Origin: an uncultured Mucilaginibacter sp.
Lineage (GTDB): Bacteria; Bacteroidota; Bacteroidia; Sphingobacteriales; Sphingobacteriaceae
DNA length: 64,000 nucleotides
NCBI RefSeq assembly: GCF_946479965.1
Contig: NZ_CAMLHX010000008.1
Span: 1 to 64,000, forward strand
Direction of reading: 5' to 3'
The notes under the pieces are model-generated. The model did no database searches and was not told where the DNA came from. It saw nothing but the letters and a program-made list of their open reading frames with translations. Positions 18,455 to 28,560 of the stretch are shown piece by piece (within the stretch, counting starts at the first letter, position 1; each line of letters begins with the position of its first letter). The position numbers and the translations under genes are program-made.

Positions 18455-19197
18455 GGCTTGGTACCTTTCAGGCTTCGCTTAAAGCGCCAAAACAAAAAGC
18501 GCAGCCAAATTCCCGAACCAAAGTATTTACGCACCAAAGTGGCGCGGTCGTTCTCAAAAACTTTATCCGTTGATGTGCTTGATACACCTGTTTGGTTAAA
18601 GTTAGCTACCAAATGATCTTTAAATTCAAACGTAAATTGCCCGCTGTTAAACAAGCCCATATTAAAAGCATAATCTGCTGATATTTTATAACGGGTATTG
18701 AATTCGCGGCCATTAAATACCTCTTTAGGATAGATCATAGCCTGGTGACATAATCCATATTTAGCAAAGGCATATGCATCTGCCGGAATTGTTGGCCCGC
18801 CCAAGGTCATCACCCGGCCGTAATATATCAGGTTATGGTCTTTCAATTCGGCACATAGGTCGCTAAAGCCATCAAACAATACATCATCGGCACCCAAAAA
18901 ATAAACCCAGTCGCCGGTTATATGCTTTATGCCTTTATTCATGGCATCATAAATACCTGCGTCCTTCTCGCTTACCCAATAGCCTAACCGCGCAGAATTT
19001 TGCTGTATAATGTTAACCGTTCCATCGGTACTGTTGCCATCTATCACTACAATTTCTATAGCCAGGTAACGCTGCTTATAAATACTGTCCAGGCAAGCCT
19101 GTAGGGTTGCAGCAGCGTTAAAGGTTACAATGACGATGGATATTACCGGAAGGTTTTCTTTCACTATGCTATTATTCAAATTATTTATAACAGACAA
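18451..19197 (-). CDS. glycosyltransferase family 2 (GT-A)
   Basis: A 248-residue GT-A enzyme. The N-terminal pattern ISIVIVTFNAAATLQACLDS, then VVIDGNSTDGT and the metal-binding LGADD, are typical of GT2 family transferases acting on surface polysaccharides. It ends in a basic stretch without a membrane helix. The gene converges with and overlaps the GT4 gene by four bases and diverges from the next transferase. Confidence 0.93.
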   Translation of the reverse strand: MSVINNLNNSIVKENLPVISIVIVTFNAAATLQACLDSIYKQRYLAIEIVVIDGNSTDGTVNIIQQNSARLGYWVSEKDAGIYDAMNKGIKHITGDWVYFLGADDVLFDGFSDLCAELKDHNLIYYGRVMTLGGPTIPADAYAFAKYGLCHQAMIYPKEVFNGREFNTRYKISADYAFNMGLFNSGQFTFEFKDHLVANFNQTGVSSTSTDKVFENDRATLVRKYFGSGIWLRFLFWRFKRSLKGTKP

Positions 19198-19276
19198 TGT
19201 ATATTTGGTGCTTGCTGTTTAAATAATATGTACACAAAATAAGTACTTTATTTAAGGTACAACGCATACAATTTAA

Positions 19277-20158
19277 ATGAAGGTTGCCGGATTCACTTTT
19301 ATACGCAATGCAGTAAAAAACGATTACCCTATTGTTGAGGCTATTACCTCGGTTTTGCCGCTCTGCGATGAGTTTGTTGTAGCGCTGGGCAATAGTGATG
19401 ATGAAACTGCCGATTTGGTAAAAAGCATCAACTCGCCTAAAATAAAAATAATAAATACCGTTTGGGATGAAAGCTTGCGCGAAGGAGGGACTGTTTTTGC
19501 ACATGAAACTGATAAAGCGTTTGATGCCATTGCCGCAGATGCCGATTGGGCCTTTTATATTCAGGGTGACGAGTGCGTGCACGAAAAGTATCATGAGTTG
19601 ATACGCAAAGAAATGCAAGACAACCTTAATGATCCTAAAATTGAAGGCTTGCTCTTTAAATACCTGCACTTTTATGGCTCGTACGATTATTACGGGCATT
19701 CGCGCCGCTGGTACCGTCGCGAGATACGCATAGTGCGTAATAATAAAGGCATCCGCTCTTACCGCGATGCGCAGGGTTTTAGGTGGAACGATAATAGGAA
19801 GTTAAATGTTAAGCTGATAGATGCCTATATTTATCACTACGGCTGGGTTAAGCCACCCTCGGGATTAAAGCACAAACTGCGCAGCTTTAACAAGTTTTAT
19901 CATGATGACGCATGGATAGAGCAGCACGTGCCCGAGACGTATGAGTTTGATTACAAAAATGCTGACAGGCTGATCCACTTTAAAGGAACACATCCGGCAG
20001 TTATGCAAAAGCGTATTGATGCCACCAACTGGAAACTGGACGTAGACCTGAAGCAACTGCATAAAAAAGCCACTTTTAGGCGTAGACTACTGCAAAAAAT
20101 AGAGGACCTTACAGGCTGGCGCATTAGCGAGTACAGAAACTATAAATTAGTGAAATGA
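19277..20158 (+). CDS. glycosyltransferase, GT2-like
   Basis: A 293-residue protein starting MKVAGFTFIRNAVKNDYPI and continuing to FVVALGNSDDETADLV and AFYIQGDECVHEKYH, a nucleotide-sugar-binding pattern related to GT2 but with a DEC rather than a plain DXD motif. The middle is rich in Tyr/Arg (GHSRRWYRREIRIVRN). Its stop overlaps the next ATG (ATGA), so it is translationally coupled to the 396-residue transferase. Confidence 0.85.
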   Translation: MKVAGFTFIRNAVKNDYPIVEAITSVLPLCDEFVVALGNSDDETADLVKSINSPKIKIINTVWDESLREGGTVFAHETDKAFDAIAADADWAFYIQGDECVHEKYHELIRKEMQDNLNDPKIEGLLFKYLHFYGSYDYYGHSRRWYRREIRIVRNNKGIRSYRDAQGFRWNDNRKLNVKLIDAYIYHYGWVKPPSGLKHKLRSFNKFYHDDAWIEQHVPETYEFDYKNADRLIHFKGTHPAVMQKRIDATNWKLDVDLKQLHKKATFRRRLLQKIEDLTGWRISEYRNYKLVK

Positions 20159-21345
20159 AAAAGGTACTGTACTTCTTTCCGGATGATGTGGCTAAGCAAA
20201 ACGCGGGTAATAAAACGCGTGCGTTAGAATTGCTTAAATATTTTAAGGAACGGAAGATACAGGTTGATTTTGCTACTTTACCATACGAGGGAATTGACAG
20301 GGGCAGCACATCCGAAACTGTCCACTTTATAAAAAGTAACAACCTGGCGCAAAATGTTTACCTGCTGCCGCGCAAACCGGGTAAGACTAATCCGCTATTT
20401 TACTTTTTGCGATATAAACTGTGGGACCTTATCTATTATTGGTTCACATTTCCGTTGCGATCTGACATTCCAACTTTTATGACGCTTACCCTTAAACGCG
20501 CTTTTGAGAACGTACTGAAAGGGAATAAATACGACCATATTATCATCAGTTACATATACTATGCCGAACTGATAGCTAATAAAGAATTCTTAAAAGGTGC
20601 AAAAACTCATATTGATACACACGATTTTATCACAGCACAGTTTAAATATCGTAAAAGCTTCAACCTGGGCATTACTTTTCAGGATGAAATAAAACGTCTC
20701 GATAAGTTTGACGAGGTGTGGGCCATATCAGGTGAGGAACAATATGTATTTGGGCAGTTCTGTGAAACTAATGTGCGGCTGGTGCCGCTGATGATGGAGC
20801 CAAAAGCGCAGCTCGGCAGTCAGCCCGAAAAAATATACGATCTGATCTACGTAGCCAGCAATAACATGCATAATGAAAGGTCAGCTCGCTGGTTTTTTGA
20901 TGAAGTTTATCCTTTGCTGCCAAGAAACATCAGGATATGTATGGTAGGCGGTATCAATAAAATTTTAGGCGACAAGGAGGAAGCAGAACAAATAGTTTTT
21001 GCTGATGACCTGGACAGTCTGTACACTCAATCCAAAATAGCGCTTTGTCCAATGCTAACCGGCACTGGCATAAAGGTAAAGGTTGTTGAAGCGTTGGCAT
21101 ATGGCCTGCCGGTGGTATGCAATACCCGCGGGGTAGATGGCTTGCCTAATAAAACAATGAATGGTTGCCTGGTTACCGATGATGCTAAGCAATTTGCGCA
21201 GCACATTATTTTGCTGCTTAATAACAAAAGCTTTTATAATGAGCAAAGCGCCCTAAGCACTCGGGCTTTTAACAGCGGCTTTAGTACGCAGATAGTTTAT
21301 AAAGACTTGGATAAGCTTTTTATTCCCTCTAATACAGACTTATAG
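20155..21345 (+). CDS. glycosyltransferase, GT4-like
   Basis: A 396-residue protein that begins MKKVLYFFPDDVAKQNAGN and has the GT-B C-terminal pattern TGTGIKVKVVEALAYGLPVV, followed by NTRGVDGLP, as in the Glyco_trans_1_4 group. The sequence 'HIDTHDFITAQFKYR' in the middle is family-typical. It overlaps the upstream transferase by four bases and is probably part of the same biosynthetic step series. Acceptor unknown. Confidence 0.88.
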   Translation: MKKVLYFFPDDVAKQNAGNKTRALELLKYFKERKIQVDFATLPYEGIDRGSTSETVHFIKSNNLAQNVYLLPRKPGKTNPLFYFLRYKLWDLIYYWFTFPLRSDIPTFMTLTLKRAFENVLKGNKYDHIIISYIYYAELIANKEFLKGAKTHIDTHDFITAQFKYRKSFNLGITFQDEIKRLDKFDEVWAISGEEQYVFGQFCETNVRLVPLMMEPKAQLGSQPEKIYDLIYVASNNMHNERSARWFFDEVYPLLPRNIRICMVGGINKILGDKEEAEQIVFADDLDSLYTQSKIALCPMLTGTGIKVKVVEALAYGLPVVCNTRGVDGLPNKTMNGCLVTDDAKQFAQHIILLLNNKSFYNEQSALSTRAFNSGFSTQIVYKDLDKLFIPSNTDL

Positions 21346-21362
21346 GTCTGTTTCAATTAAGT

Positions 21363-21397
21363 CTTTCGGCCGCTCGCACAAATATCTCCTATATTTG
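21363..21397 (+). promoter_or_regulatory. possible Bacteroidota promoter before the acyltransferase gene
   Basis: TATATTTG at 21390-21397 fits the -7 consensus TAnnTTTG, 15 bases before the ATG. A TTTC lies about 23 bases upstream, somewhat far from the usual spacing, so the -33 element is weak. Confidence 0.4.
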
Positions 21398-21411
21398 TTG
21401 CACATCTATCT

Positions 21412-22482
21412 ATGCATAATCTGATCAACGAGGCTCCGGCTAAGAAAAATTACGATTTTATTGACGCCATACGCTCCATTGCCATGATGGCAATAGTGGC
21501 GGAGCACAGTATTGGCGCTGGTGGATATACCTTTACTTATGGCACGCCAAAGTATTGGGCTTATATAACGCTGACACAGATAGCCAAGTTTGGAACGATC
21601 TCATTTTTTTTGTTGGCGGGATTTTTAATAGGTGAAAAGTTTACTGACTACACGCCGGCACAGTACCTAAAACGACGCGTTTCGACCACTTTTGGGCCGT
21701 GGTTATTCTGGACGTTTGTTTATGTAGTAGGTATGATAATTACCCTGCGTATAAAGGAGCGGATTTATCATAATGGCGATTTCAATCTTTCTAATATACT
21801 CAACAATATAAAGATCATTTACCTGTACAGCAATTACTGGTTTATTATTAACTTTTTAGTAAGCATAAGTATCTTGCTTATTTTTCGTAAACATCTGTAT
21901 TCTTGGTTGTTGGGTTTAGTGTTGGGTTTGTTTTCGTTGTTTTACGCGGTCAACATTCATTTAGAATGGATATCGCCTAAGCATACCACGGCCATATTAG
22001 GATTTGTTTTCTTTTTATGGCTTGGTGCGCAAATACGAAAACACAAGGATGCTATGGAAATTTTTGCGGAACGCTTATCATACCCGCTTTTACTGTTGTT
22101 GTTGATAGTGACCTTCGGCCTTTCTGTTTTTGAAATCGACGTGCTTAGCGGCAAAAGTGTCGATCCGGTAAATACCCTGCGTATTAGTAATATCCTGTTC
22201 TCGCTGGTCTGTTTTATGTTGTTATTTAAGATCAAAAGCTTTCGGGCCGTGAATTACCTTAAACCGCGGCAAACTACCTTCGGTATTTACCTTATACATT
22301 ACCTGGTGCTTATATTTTTACTGCCCGAAATATTTATACATTTCAATATAAATGTTTACGACCTTACAGTACCTCAATACCTTTTATTTAAGTTAATAAC
22401 TTTTATGCTGGCGTACGGCATAACATTTGGTATGGTAGTGGGCATCAACAATTCCCCATTTAAAAAGCTGGTAGGCAACTAA
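21412..22482 (+). CDS. acyltransferase family 3 membrane protein
   Basis: A 356-residue integral membrane protein with about ten hydrophobic segments. The N-terminus has the family pattern FIDAIRSIAMMAIVAEHS, in which Arg and His are thought to be catalytic. Members O-acetylate or O-succinylate sugars of surface glycans and peptidoglycan in the inner membrane. Its place inside the transferase cluster supports glycan acylation; the exact acyl group is not visible. Confidence 0.9.
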   Translation: MHNLINEAPAKKNYDFIDAIRSIAMMAIVAEHSIGAGGYTFTYGTPKYWAYITLTQIAKFGTISFFLLAGFLIGEKFTDYTPAQYLKRRVSTTFGPWLFWTFVYVVGMIITLRIKERIYHNGDFNLSNILNNIKIIYLYSNYWFIINFLVSISILLIFRKHLYSWLLGLVLGLFSLFYAVNIHLEWISPKHTTAILGFVFFLWLGAQIRKHKDAMEIFAERLSYPLLLLLLIVTFGLSVFEIDVLSGKSVDPVNTLRISNILFSLVCFMLLFKIKSFRAVNYLKPRQTTFGIYLIHYLVLIFLLPEIFIHFNINVYDLTVPQYLLFKLITFMLAYGITFGMVVGINNSPFKKLVGN

Positions 22483-22488
22483 TTGCAA

Positions 22489-23391
22489 CTAGTTTTTAAA
22501 TAGGTTTTTTACAAACTGCTTTATCTTTTTAATTTTTAACTTTAACTGGTAAGGCTCTAAAAAACGTTGCAGGGTATAACCTCCCGCTTTATAATGCTCG
22601 CGCATTGTGTTTTTTGCATAGCCTTGGTAATGTAGGCTCACAAAACGCACCATATTGCCCGTAGCCAGGTTTTTGCAATATGGTAGGCCATGCTGCCAGT
22701 ATATTTTCTTCAACCCGTCTTGTTGCTCGTAGCCGTCTGAAAGGTTAATTGATATATCAACCGCAAGTTCGTTATTGATCAAGTCTATTTTAAGGGTCTC
22801 AGTAGGATGCGCCTGAAAATAGAAATGAAACAATATCATGTCTGATATTCCGCCCAGCGTTTCCGGGTCAACCAGCAAGGTCTCATACCATTCTTCTAAT
22901 TTTTTTATGGCTGATAGATCTGTATAAGCATGTATCAAAAAATCGCAAAAACTGCTAATGGCTTCGTGATTTTTAAAATAAGTTACCGCCGGCATACCCG
23001 TCCAATCGCAGGTGTTAGCAATGGTACTATCGCCAAAAAAAGGTCTTAGTTCTGTAAAATTCTGAAACGCAAGTACATCAGAATCTAAATAAATAAAACC
23101 TTCAATACCATACTGTTTACAACAAGCCTTAATGTAAAACCAGCGCAAAAAGCAATTCAGTTCGTAGTTTTCGCTGTTGGGCGACCGGTGCTTATATATC
23201 CGTGTAAATGCTTCTGCATCACTTTGTAAACGCTTAACATTTATATGCGTAACAAATGGATAACGGTTATTTGTCTTATCGCCCAGCAGATAAATGGTGG
23301 CATCCGGGTTAAAATGTTTGGCTTGTTTAAGGCTATATTTTAAATACTCGGGGTTACCGTTATGAAAAAAAATAATAGGTAGTGATGTCAT
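22489..23391 (-). CDS. GT-A-fold nucleotide-sugar transferase-like protein
   Basis: A 300-residue protein of unknown exact family. It begins LPIIFFHNGNPEYLKYSLKQ, followed by IYLLGDKTN, and has a metal-binding DXD motif in GFIYLDSDVLAF near residue 100, as in GT-A transferases. The C-terminus is Lys-rich. It converges with the acyltransferase gene (six-base gap). I judge it a glycosyltransferase of the cluster with moderate certainty. Confidence 0.75.
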   Translation of the reverse strand: MTSLPIIFFHNGNPEYLKYSLKQAKHFNPDATIYLLGDKTNNRYPFVTHINVKRLQSDAEAFTRIYKHRSPNSENYELNCFLRWFYIKACCKQYGIEGFIYLDSDVLAFQNFTELRPFFGDSTIANTCDWTGMPAVTYFKNHEAISSFCDFLIHAYTDLSAIKKLEEWYETLLVDPETLGGISDMILFHFYFQAHPTETLKIDLINNELAVDISINLSDGYEQQDGLKKIYWQHGLPYCKNLATGNMVRFVSLHYQGYAKNTMREHYKAGGYTLQRFLEPYQLKLKIKKIKQFVKNLFKN

Positions 23392-23451
23392 TTTTCGGCA
23401 TGAAAAGCCAAAAGTAAAATTTAATAATTAAAAAGTTTGCATATTTAGCGT

Positions 23452-24267
23452 ATGCAAAGCAAGCTTACCGGCGGAAAAACCACCTTATTATTTACGGCAA
23501 GGGTTCTAAATAAATATGATGTAAAATATTATCGTTGCGACGATACCGGCTTTATTCAGACCGAGGAGCCCTACTGGCTGGCGGATGCTTACTCATCGGC
23601 CATAACAAAACTGGATGTAGGCATGGTGTATCGCAACCTGCAGCTTGCTGGAAGAACCGGCAAATTGCTGGTTTCGTCTTTTAACAAGAAGGGACAGTTT
23701 TTAGACTATGCGGGCGGCTACGGCTTATTTACCCGCTTAATGCGCGATAAGGGTTTTAACTTTTACCATACCGACCCATACTGTCAGAATTTATTTGCTG
23801 AATATTTTGATCTGAATACCCTGCCAACTGGCCAGCGATTTGAACTGGTAACGGCTTTCGAGGTCTTTGAGCACCTTGCTAACCCACTGGAGGATATTAA
23901 GCAGATGCTTCACTACTCTTACAACCTGCTTTTCAGTACGGAACTGCAGCCGGAAGGGGTAAAATCGGTTGACGACTGGCACTACTTTTCTACTGAAACC
24001 GGGCAGCATGTGGCGTTTTATAATCAGGCATCGCTAAAAGCTATAGCCGGCCAGTTAGGTTATGATTTTTATACCGACGGCAAATTTTTGCATCTTTTTA
24101 CGCAAACTAAGTCCAGCAGCAACCCTTTTGCCCCAACCAGGGATAATTTTTTACTGCGCAAGGCTAAGAAATACGTTAAGAAAGCAGAGAAGAAATTGGG
24201 CCAGCCAGAGAGCTTAATGATGACCGACTGGCAGTTTATTAAGGATAAGCTGAATGGGAAGGGGTAA
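23452..24267 (+). CDS. class I SAM-dependent methyltransferase
   Basis: A 271-residue protein with an N-terminal segment (KYYRCDDTGFIQTEEPYWL) like the small domain of sugar C-methyltransferases and a Rossmann core: FLDYAGGYGLFTRLM (SAM-binding loop), HTDPYC (acidic end of strand 2) and FEVFEHLANP. A basic, helical C-terminus follows. It may methylate a sugar or lipid in the glycan route, or act on small-molecule intermediates. It closes the glycan cluster. Confidence 0.85.
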   Translation: MQSKLTGGKTTLLFTARVLNKYDVKYYRCDDTGFIQTEEPYWLADAYSSAITKLDVGMVYRNLQLAGRTGKLLVSSFNKKGQFLDYAGGYGLFTRLMRDKGFNFYHTDPYCQNLFAEYFDLNTLPTGQRFELVTAFEVFEHLANPLEDIKQMLHYSYNLLFSTELQPEGVKSVDDWHYFSTETGQHVAFYNQASLKAIAGQLGYDFYTDGKFLHLFTQTKSSSNPFAPTRDNFLLRKAKKYVKKAEKKLGQPESLMMTDWQFIKDKLNGKG

Positions 24268-24285
24268 CTCTTGTTTATTTTGCCG

Positions 24286-24873
24286 TTAAACCGAATATTT
24301 TAAAATGTCGGCAAAAAGGGAAATTGCAAACATCGATGCTATTACCCATATAGAAATGCGCACCAGGCTTTTTAACGGTCTCAGAAATTCTTCAGACAGA
24401 CGTTGTCGTTGCTCGGCATCCTGTATCGCTTTTAGCTTGTATGATACTATTTTATTGTTTATAAAGAAGAAGTTAAGAATCGCGTAATATAAAAAAAACG
24501 TACCTGCCTGGCTAAATGTATTCATATTAGCCAGCTTTACCGGACCTCTGATTTTTTCGTGTGTTGACATTATAATATGGTCGAAGCCACAGTAAAGCAA
24601 GTAAAAAAAATAAGCTGCCGATACAACAGGTATAATTAAAGTGTTTGTTCTGAAAACAGGTGAAGGAACTTTAATTGTATTGAGAAAATTTATTGTTAGA
24701 TACGCCTGATAGGATACAATAAGAATTTCGGTTAACGTCAAGAGTAGATTAACTACTGACGAGCTCAATTTATAATTGGTCCATTGGATGCCGGCGAAAA
24801 TCATACTAAGAAATCCGATTATAAGGGGAATAAAAAGTAGCCCCGTTTGCCAGGTACTCAGCTTTAGTTTCAT
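24286..24873 (-). CDS. integral membrane protein, unknown function
   Basis: A 195-residue protein with four clear hydrophobic segments (around residues 10-30, 40-65, 80-100 and 165-190) and short polar loops; one loop (DAEQRQRLSEEFLRPL) is charged. The layout is loosely like small DUF2975-type membrane proteins, but I do not recognise a family. It is convergent with the methyltransferase gene (18-base gap). Confidence 0.65.
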   Translation of the reverse strand: MKLKLSTWQTGLLFIPLIIGFLSMIFAGIQWTNYKLSSSVVNLLLTLTEILIVSYQAYLTINFLNTIKVPSPVFRTNTLIIPVVSAAYFFYLLYCGFDHIIMSTHEKIRGPVKLANMNTFSQAGTFFLYYAILNFFFINNKIVSYKLKAIQDAEQRQRLSEEFLRPLKSLVRISIWVIASMFAISLFADILKYSV

Positions 24874-25074
24874 TGGATATGTTAGGATTTGATTAAAAAT
24901 ATATATAATTCAGCTCGCTCCTCGCCTGTTTGATTGTGCGTTTTATCGTACTAATATAAGGAACTTGCCATGGTATTTGGGTAATGATTAGTTTGTTTCG
25001 TCTCGCACACCGGAATAAAGCAAGAGCATATATCGGGTTTACATTATCAAAGATTAGTATTACTTTAGCCCATA

Positions 25075-25695
25075 ATGGCATCCTCCTCAAACTCCTACAT
25101 TCTCGTTATTAATGGCAGGCCCGAAGGGCCGTTCACCATTGATGAATTGAAGGAGCGCAAAATAAAACCAACCGATTTTGTTAAGACGGATGCCATGGAC
25201 GACTATAAAGAGGCGCATGAAATTGCTGAATTAAGAGAACTATTTGGTTTTAGCAAGGCGGCTTTGCTTATACAATACTATGGTAGTTTTGACCAGCGAC
25301 TAACCGCATCGGCAATTGATCTGCTCCTGGTTTCAACAGTATGTGCCATAACTATATTTGTTGCAGAAATGCTCATCAAAAGCCAGCTTATCCGTTTATT
25401 AATGACGGTGTCGGGGTTTATGATAGTTATACCACTGGCAAACCTTATCTACCACATAATTATGGAGTGCGGCGCCAAACAGGGTACTTACGGCAAACAG
25501 CTGATTAAAATACGCGTTTGCGACCTTGAAGGCAACCGCTTAACCCTTGCACATTCCACAGGCAGAAACCTAGCTAAAATATTCTCTATGCTTACCCTTT
25601 GCATAGGGTATGTGTACATTTTCTTCAATAAAAAGCAGCAGGGCCTGCATGATATTATTGCCGGTACGCTGGTGGTAAAAGACAGGCTGGTTTAA
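25075..25695 (+). CDS. GYF_2 plus RDD domain membrane protein
   Basis: A 206-residue protein. Residues 7-60 form a GYF_2-type domain (YILVINGRPEGPFTIDELKE), usually a peptide-binding module in Bacteroidota membrane proteins. Residues 75-200 are an RDD domain with three hydrophobic helices, starting FDQRLTASAIDLLLV and including the conserved GTYGKQLIKIRV and QQGLHDIIAGTLVV. RDD proteins may act in ion or pH homeostasis. It stands 87 bases ahead of the large MG2 gene. Confidence 0.88.
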   Translation: MASSSNSYILVINGRPEGPFTIDELKERKIKPTDFVKTDAMDDYKEAHEIAELRELFGFSKAALLIQYYGSFDQRLTASAIDLLLVSTVCAITIFVAEMLIKSQLIRLLMTVSGFMIVIPLANLIYHIIMECGAKQGTYGKQLIKIRVCDLEGNRLTLAHSTGRNLAKIFSMLTLCIGYVYIFFNKKQQGLHDIIAGTLVVKDRLV

Positions 25696-25781
25696 TCACA
25701 ACTAATTTTTTCGTTAAGTTGCTTGTAAAAGGCGTGGTTTTTACTTTATTTTATAAAATATCCTCATCCAGTTAAAGTTAA

Positions 25782-28520
25782 ATGAAAAATTTGATCAGAT
25801 ACATCCTGCCGTTTATACTGGTGGCGACATGGTTAAATTGTTTTTCTCAATCCGCCAAAACCATTGATGTAATACAAAGCAAAATGGACTCGGCAAGGGC
25901 GAGGCTGCCTATAGAAAAATTATATCTGCATACTGACCGCTCGGCCTACAATGTGGGCGACACCCTTTGGTTTAAAGTTTATTTAATGAATGCAGATTAC
26001 CTAACCGCGTCAAAACGCAGCGGCCTGGTATATGTTGAACTGGATGATGAAAATGGCAAAAGTGTAAAGCGCACCATGGTGCCAATGAATTTCGGCCTTT
26101 CATGGGGGAACCTGTCGTTTGACGAAATAGATGTGCCCGAAGGGAACTATGTTTTGCGCGCATACACCAACTGGATGCGTAATTTTGAGGAGGATTATAT
26201 ATTTACAAAAAAGATAATCATCACCGCCTCCGGGGAGCAATCGCGACTGATAAACGCCAATTTTATCAGCCACCGCGAAGGTGACCGGCGTAAGGTAGAA
26301 GCGAAGCTTGCCCTAAGCACGCTGGATAAAACGCCGGTACGATTAAAGGATATCCAGGTAAAAGTATTTGATGACAGGCGTACACTGGCCAATGATAAAA
26401 TGACCACCGGCTTTGACGGTTCGGTAGGTTTTAATTTTACCGTTCCACAGAGCGTTAAAGCAAAGGATCTGCGTTTAACTACTACTGATATTGGAAAAGA
26501 TGTAACTCCTGTATCGGCTACCCTCCCCATTATATTAGACGATGCTGAAAATGCCGACCTGCAATTTATGCCCGAAGGCGGAGCATTAACGGCCGGTGCG
26601 TTAACTAAAGTTGGCTTTAAGGTGCTTTCTGAAAACGGCCGGGGGATGGAGATAAAGGGAAAAATTGTGGATAGTCAGGGTAAAGAGATAACACGTTTTT
26701 CCACCCTGCATAAAGGCATGGGATCGTTTGAAATAACGCCCGAAAAGGGACAGGCTTATACTGCGGAAATTGCGTTGTCCGGCGGCACAGTGCGCAAGAT
26801 ACAATTACCGCAGGTAAAAAATACAGGCAGTAGCTTAAGGGTTGAAGACACGAGCGATTCATTACGTATTGTGGTGTTTTCGGCAGCACCCGCAGGTGTT
26901 CATTACCTGATAGGTCAGTCGAGGGGTGTGGTGTGCTATGTTGAACGAGCAGAACTATTGGGCGGCAAGCTGATAAGGCGCATTCCAAAAGCGGCATTTC
27001 CAACGGGCATAACAAGGTTTACCTTGCTGAATGCCGCACAGCAGCCGGTAAATGAGCGGATAGTATTTGTTAATCACCATGACGATCTGCAGATCTTATT
27101 CACCACTGATAAAAACACTTACAAAGCAACCGACAGTATCGCCGTAAAAATATCTGTAAAAGATAAAAACGGAAAGCCTGTTCAAGGCAGCTTTTCGGCA
27201 TCAGTTATAGATAACAGCCTGACGAGTCCCGATTCATTAGGCAATAATCTGGCCAGCTATCTGCTGTTTACATCTGATCTGAAAGGCATGGTAGAAGATC
27301 CCGGCTACTACTTTAAAGATGGCGCTCCCGCAGTTACAACAGCGCTTGATAACCTGCTATTAACGCAGGGCTGGGTAGGTTATAAATGGGATGAGGTATT
27401 GCACGAAACGCAAAAAGCCGCCTTTGCCGCCGAACCTGTTTTTGCGGTGCAAGGCACGGTGGTAAATTATGGCAACAAACCTGTTGTAGGCGCGCCATTA
27501 GTAATTATATCAAAAAATCCATCAGCTATATTGGAGACTACGACAGATGCCAATGGCCGGTTCAGATTTGATGATTTGTTGCCGGTTGATACGGCATCAT
27601 ACATGATACAAGCTAAAAACAAGCGTGGTAAAAACGCCGGTATTGATATAAAAATTGACAGGTTTAATGCGCCTGAATTTGCGCCGCTTAAAGAAACCTT
27701 TTTACCATGGTATGTAAATGCCGACAGCATTTTGATTAATACCGTGAACACCACTTTAGCGCGGCAAGATGTCGCTGATGTAGCGAATAGCGATGGGCGC
27801 TTGTTAAAGGAAGTGCAGATATCAGGCAAGAGAATAAGCAGAGCATCGAACGCTTTAGGAATTGGCAACCCCGACCTTGTGTTAGACGATGCCGACCTGC
27901 AAAAACGAGACGGGCGCAATCTTTACCAGATATTGCAAAAGGATGTTGAAGGTTTCGGGGAGTTTACAGCGGTAACGTCCGTCCGTGGCACTGGTATAAT
28001 TATAACTACTATAACACTGGGTATAAATAGGATCCCCGTAAGGTTTTTGATAGATGGAATAAACATTAACATGGTTTATACACGCGTGGCGGGCCTCAGG
28101 GGCTACGTTGATTTTTTGATAAACGAACTAAGCAGAATAAAAGCGGCAGATGTAACCGGTGTTGAGGTTTTTAAGCGGATGGGTTTTGGTACAGTTTATA
28201 TCACCACCCGCGCAGGCATAGGCCCGTACCTGGAAAAAATACCCGGCGCAGAGGTATACCGCCCTATGGCGGTTAATACCTACAAGCAATTTTACCGTCC
28301 CAGGTATTTGGTGAAAAGCGATGCCGTAAAGTATGATCTGCGCACAGCCATTCATTGGGAGCCCAGCATTATTACCGATAAAGACGGCAACGCGCAGATC
28401 AGCTTTTATGCCGCCGGTAAGCCGGCTACCTACAGTTTAAAAATTGAAGGTGCAAACATGGCCGGACAAGTAGGTGCGACTGCCGGTAAGATTGTTGTGA
28501 GTGGAAGCAACGCACCATAA
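25782..28520 (+). CDS. MG2 / carboxypeptidase-regulatory / TonB-plug surface protein
   Basis: A 912-residue exported protein with a signal peptide ending near residue 22 (CFSQS). An MG2 (macroglobulin-like) domain follows at about 45-150, with the family start YLHTDRSAYNVGDTLWFKV. Further beta-rich domains, a carboxypeptidase-regulatory-like repeat (about 570-630) and a TonB-receptor plug-like region (about 690-830, NLYQILQKDVEGF to GVEVFKRMGFGTVYITTR) come next. Proteins of this layout are common in Bacteroidota and probably act at the outer membrane. No ligand can be assigned. Confidence 0.85.
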   Translation: MKNLIRYILPFILVATWLNCFSQSAKTIDVIQSKMDSARARLPIEKLYLHTDRSAYNVGDTLWFKVYLMNADYLTASKRSGLVYVELDDENGKSVKRTMVPMNFGLSWGNLSFDEIDVPEGNYVLRAYTNWMRNFEEDYIFTKKIIITASGEQSRLINANFISHREGDRRKVEAKLALSTLDKTPVRLKDIQVKVFDDRRTLANDKMTTGFDGSVGFNFTVPQSVKAKDLRLTTTDIGKDVTPVSATLPIILDDAENADLQFMPEGGALTAGALTKVGFKVLSENGRGMEIKGKIVDSQGKEITRFSTLHKGMGSFEITPEKGQAYTAEIALSGGTVRKIQLPQVKNTGSSLRVEDTSDSLRIVVFSAAPAGVHYLIGQSRGVVCYVERAELLGGKLIRRIPKAAFPTGITRFTLLNAAQQPVNERIVFVNHHDDLQILFTTDKNTYKATDSIAVKISVKDKNGKPVQGSFSASVIDNSLTSPDSLGNNLASYLLFTSDLKGMVEDPGYYFKDGAPAVTTALDNLLLTQGWVGYKWDEVLHETQKAAFAAEPVFAVQGTVVNYGNKPVVGAPLVIISKNPSAILETTTDANGRFRFDDLLPVDTASYMIQAKNKRGKNAGIDIKIDRFNAPEFAPLKETFLPWYVNADSILINTVNTTLARQDVADVANSDGRLLKEVQISGKRISRASNALGIGNPDLVLDDADLQKRDGRNLYQILQKDVEGFGEFTAVTSVRGTGIIITTITLGINRIPVRFLIDGININMVYTRVAGLRGYVDFLINELSRIKAADVTGVEVFKRMGFGTVYITTRAGIGPYLEKIPGAEVYRPMAVNTYKQFYRPRYLVKSDAVKYDLRTAIHWEPSIITDKDGNAQISFYAAGKPATYSLKIEGANMAGQVGATAGKIVVSGSNAP

Positions 28521-28534
28521 TGGCCGTAAAAGCA

Positions 28535-28560
28535 AACTGCCAACTAATAACTGCCAACTG
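28535..28560. repeat. direct 11-bp repeat AACTGCCAACT abutting the clpP stop
   Basis: Two copies of aactgccaact (28535-28545 and 28549-28559) fill the gap between the MG2 gene and clpP; the clpP TAA begins at 28561. The same word recurs in the inverted repeat near 57.2 kb. Confidence 0.55.

Noticed and set aside
24893..25090. 65-residue minus-strand frame ahead of the GYF-RDD gene
   Set aside because: It overlaps that gene's start, occupies its likely promoter region and shows no domain.
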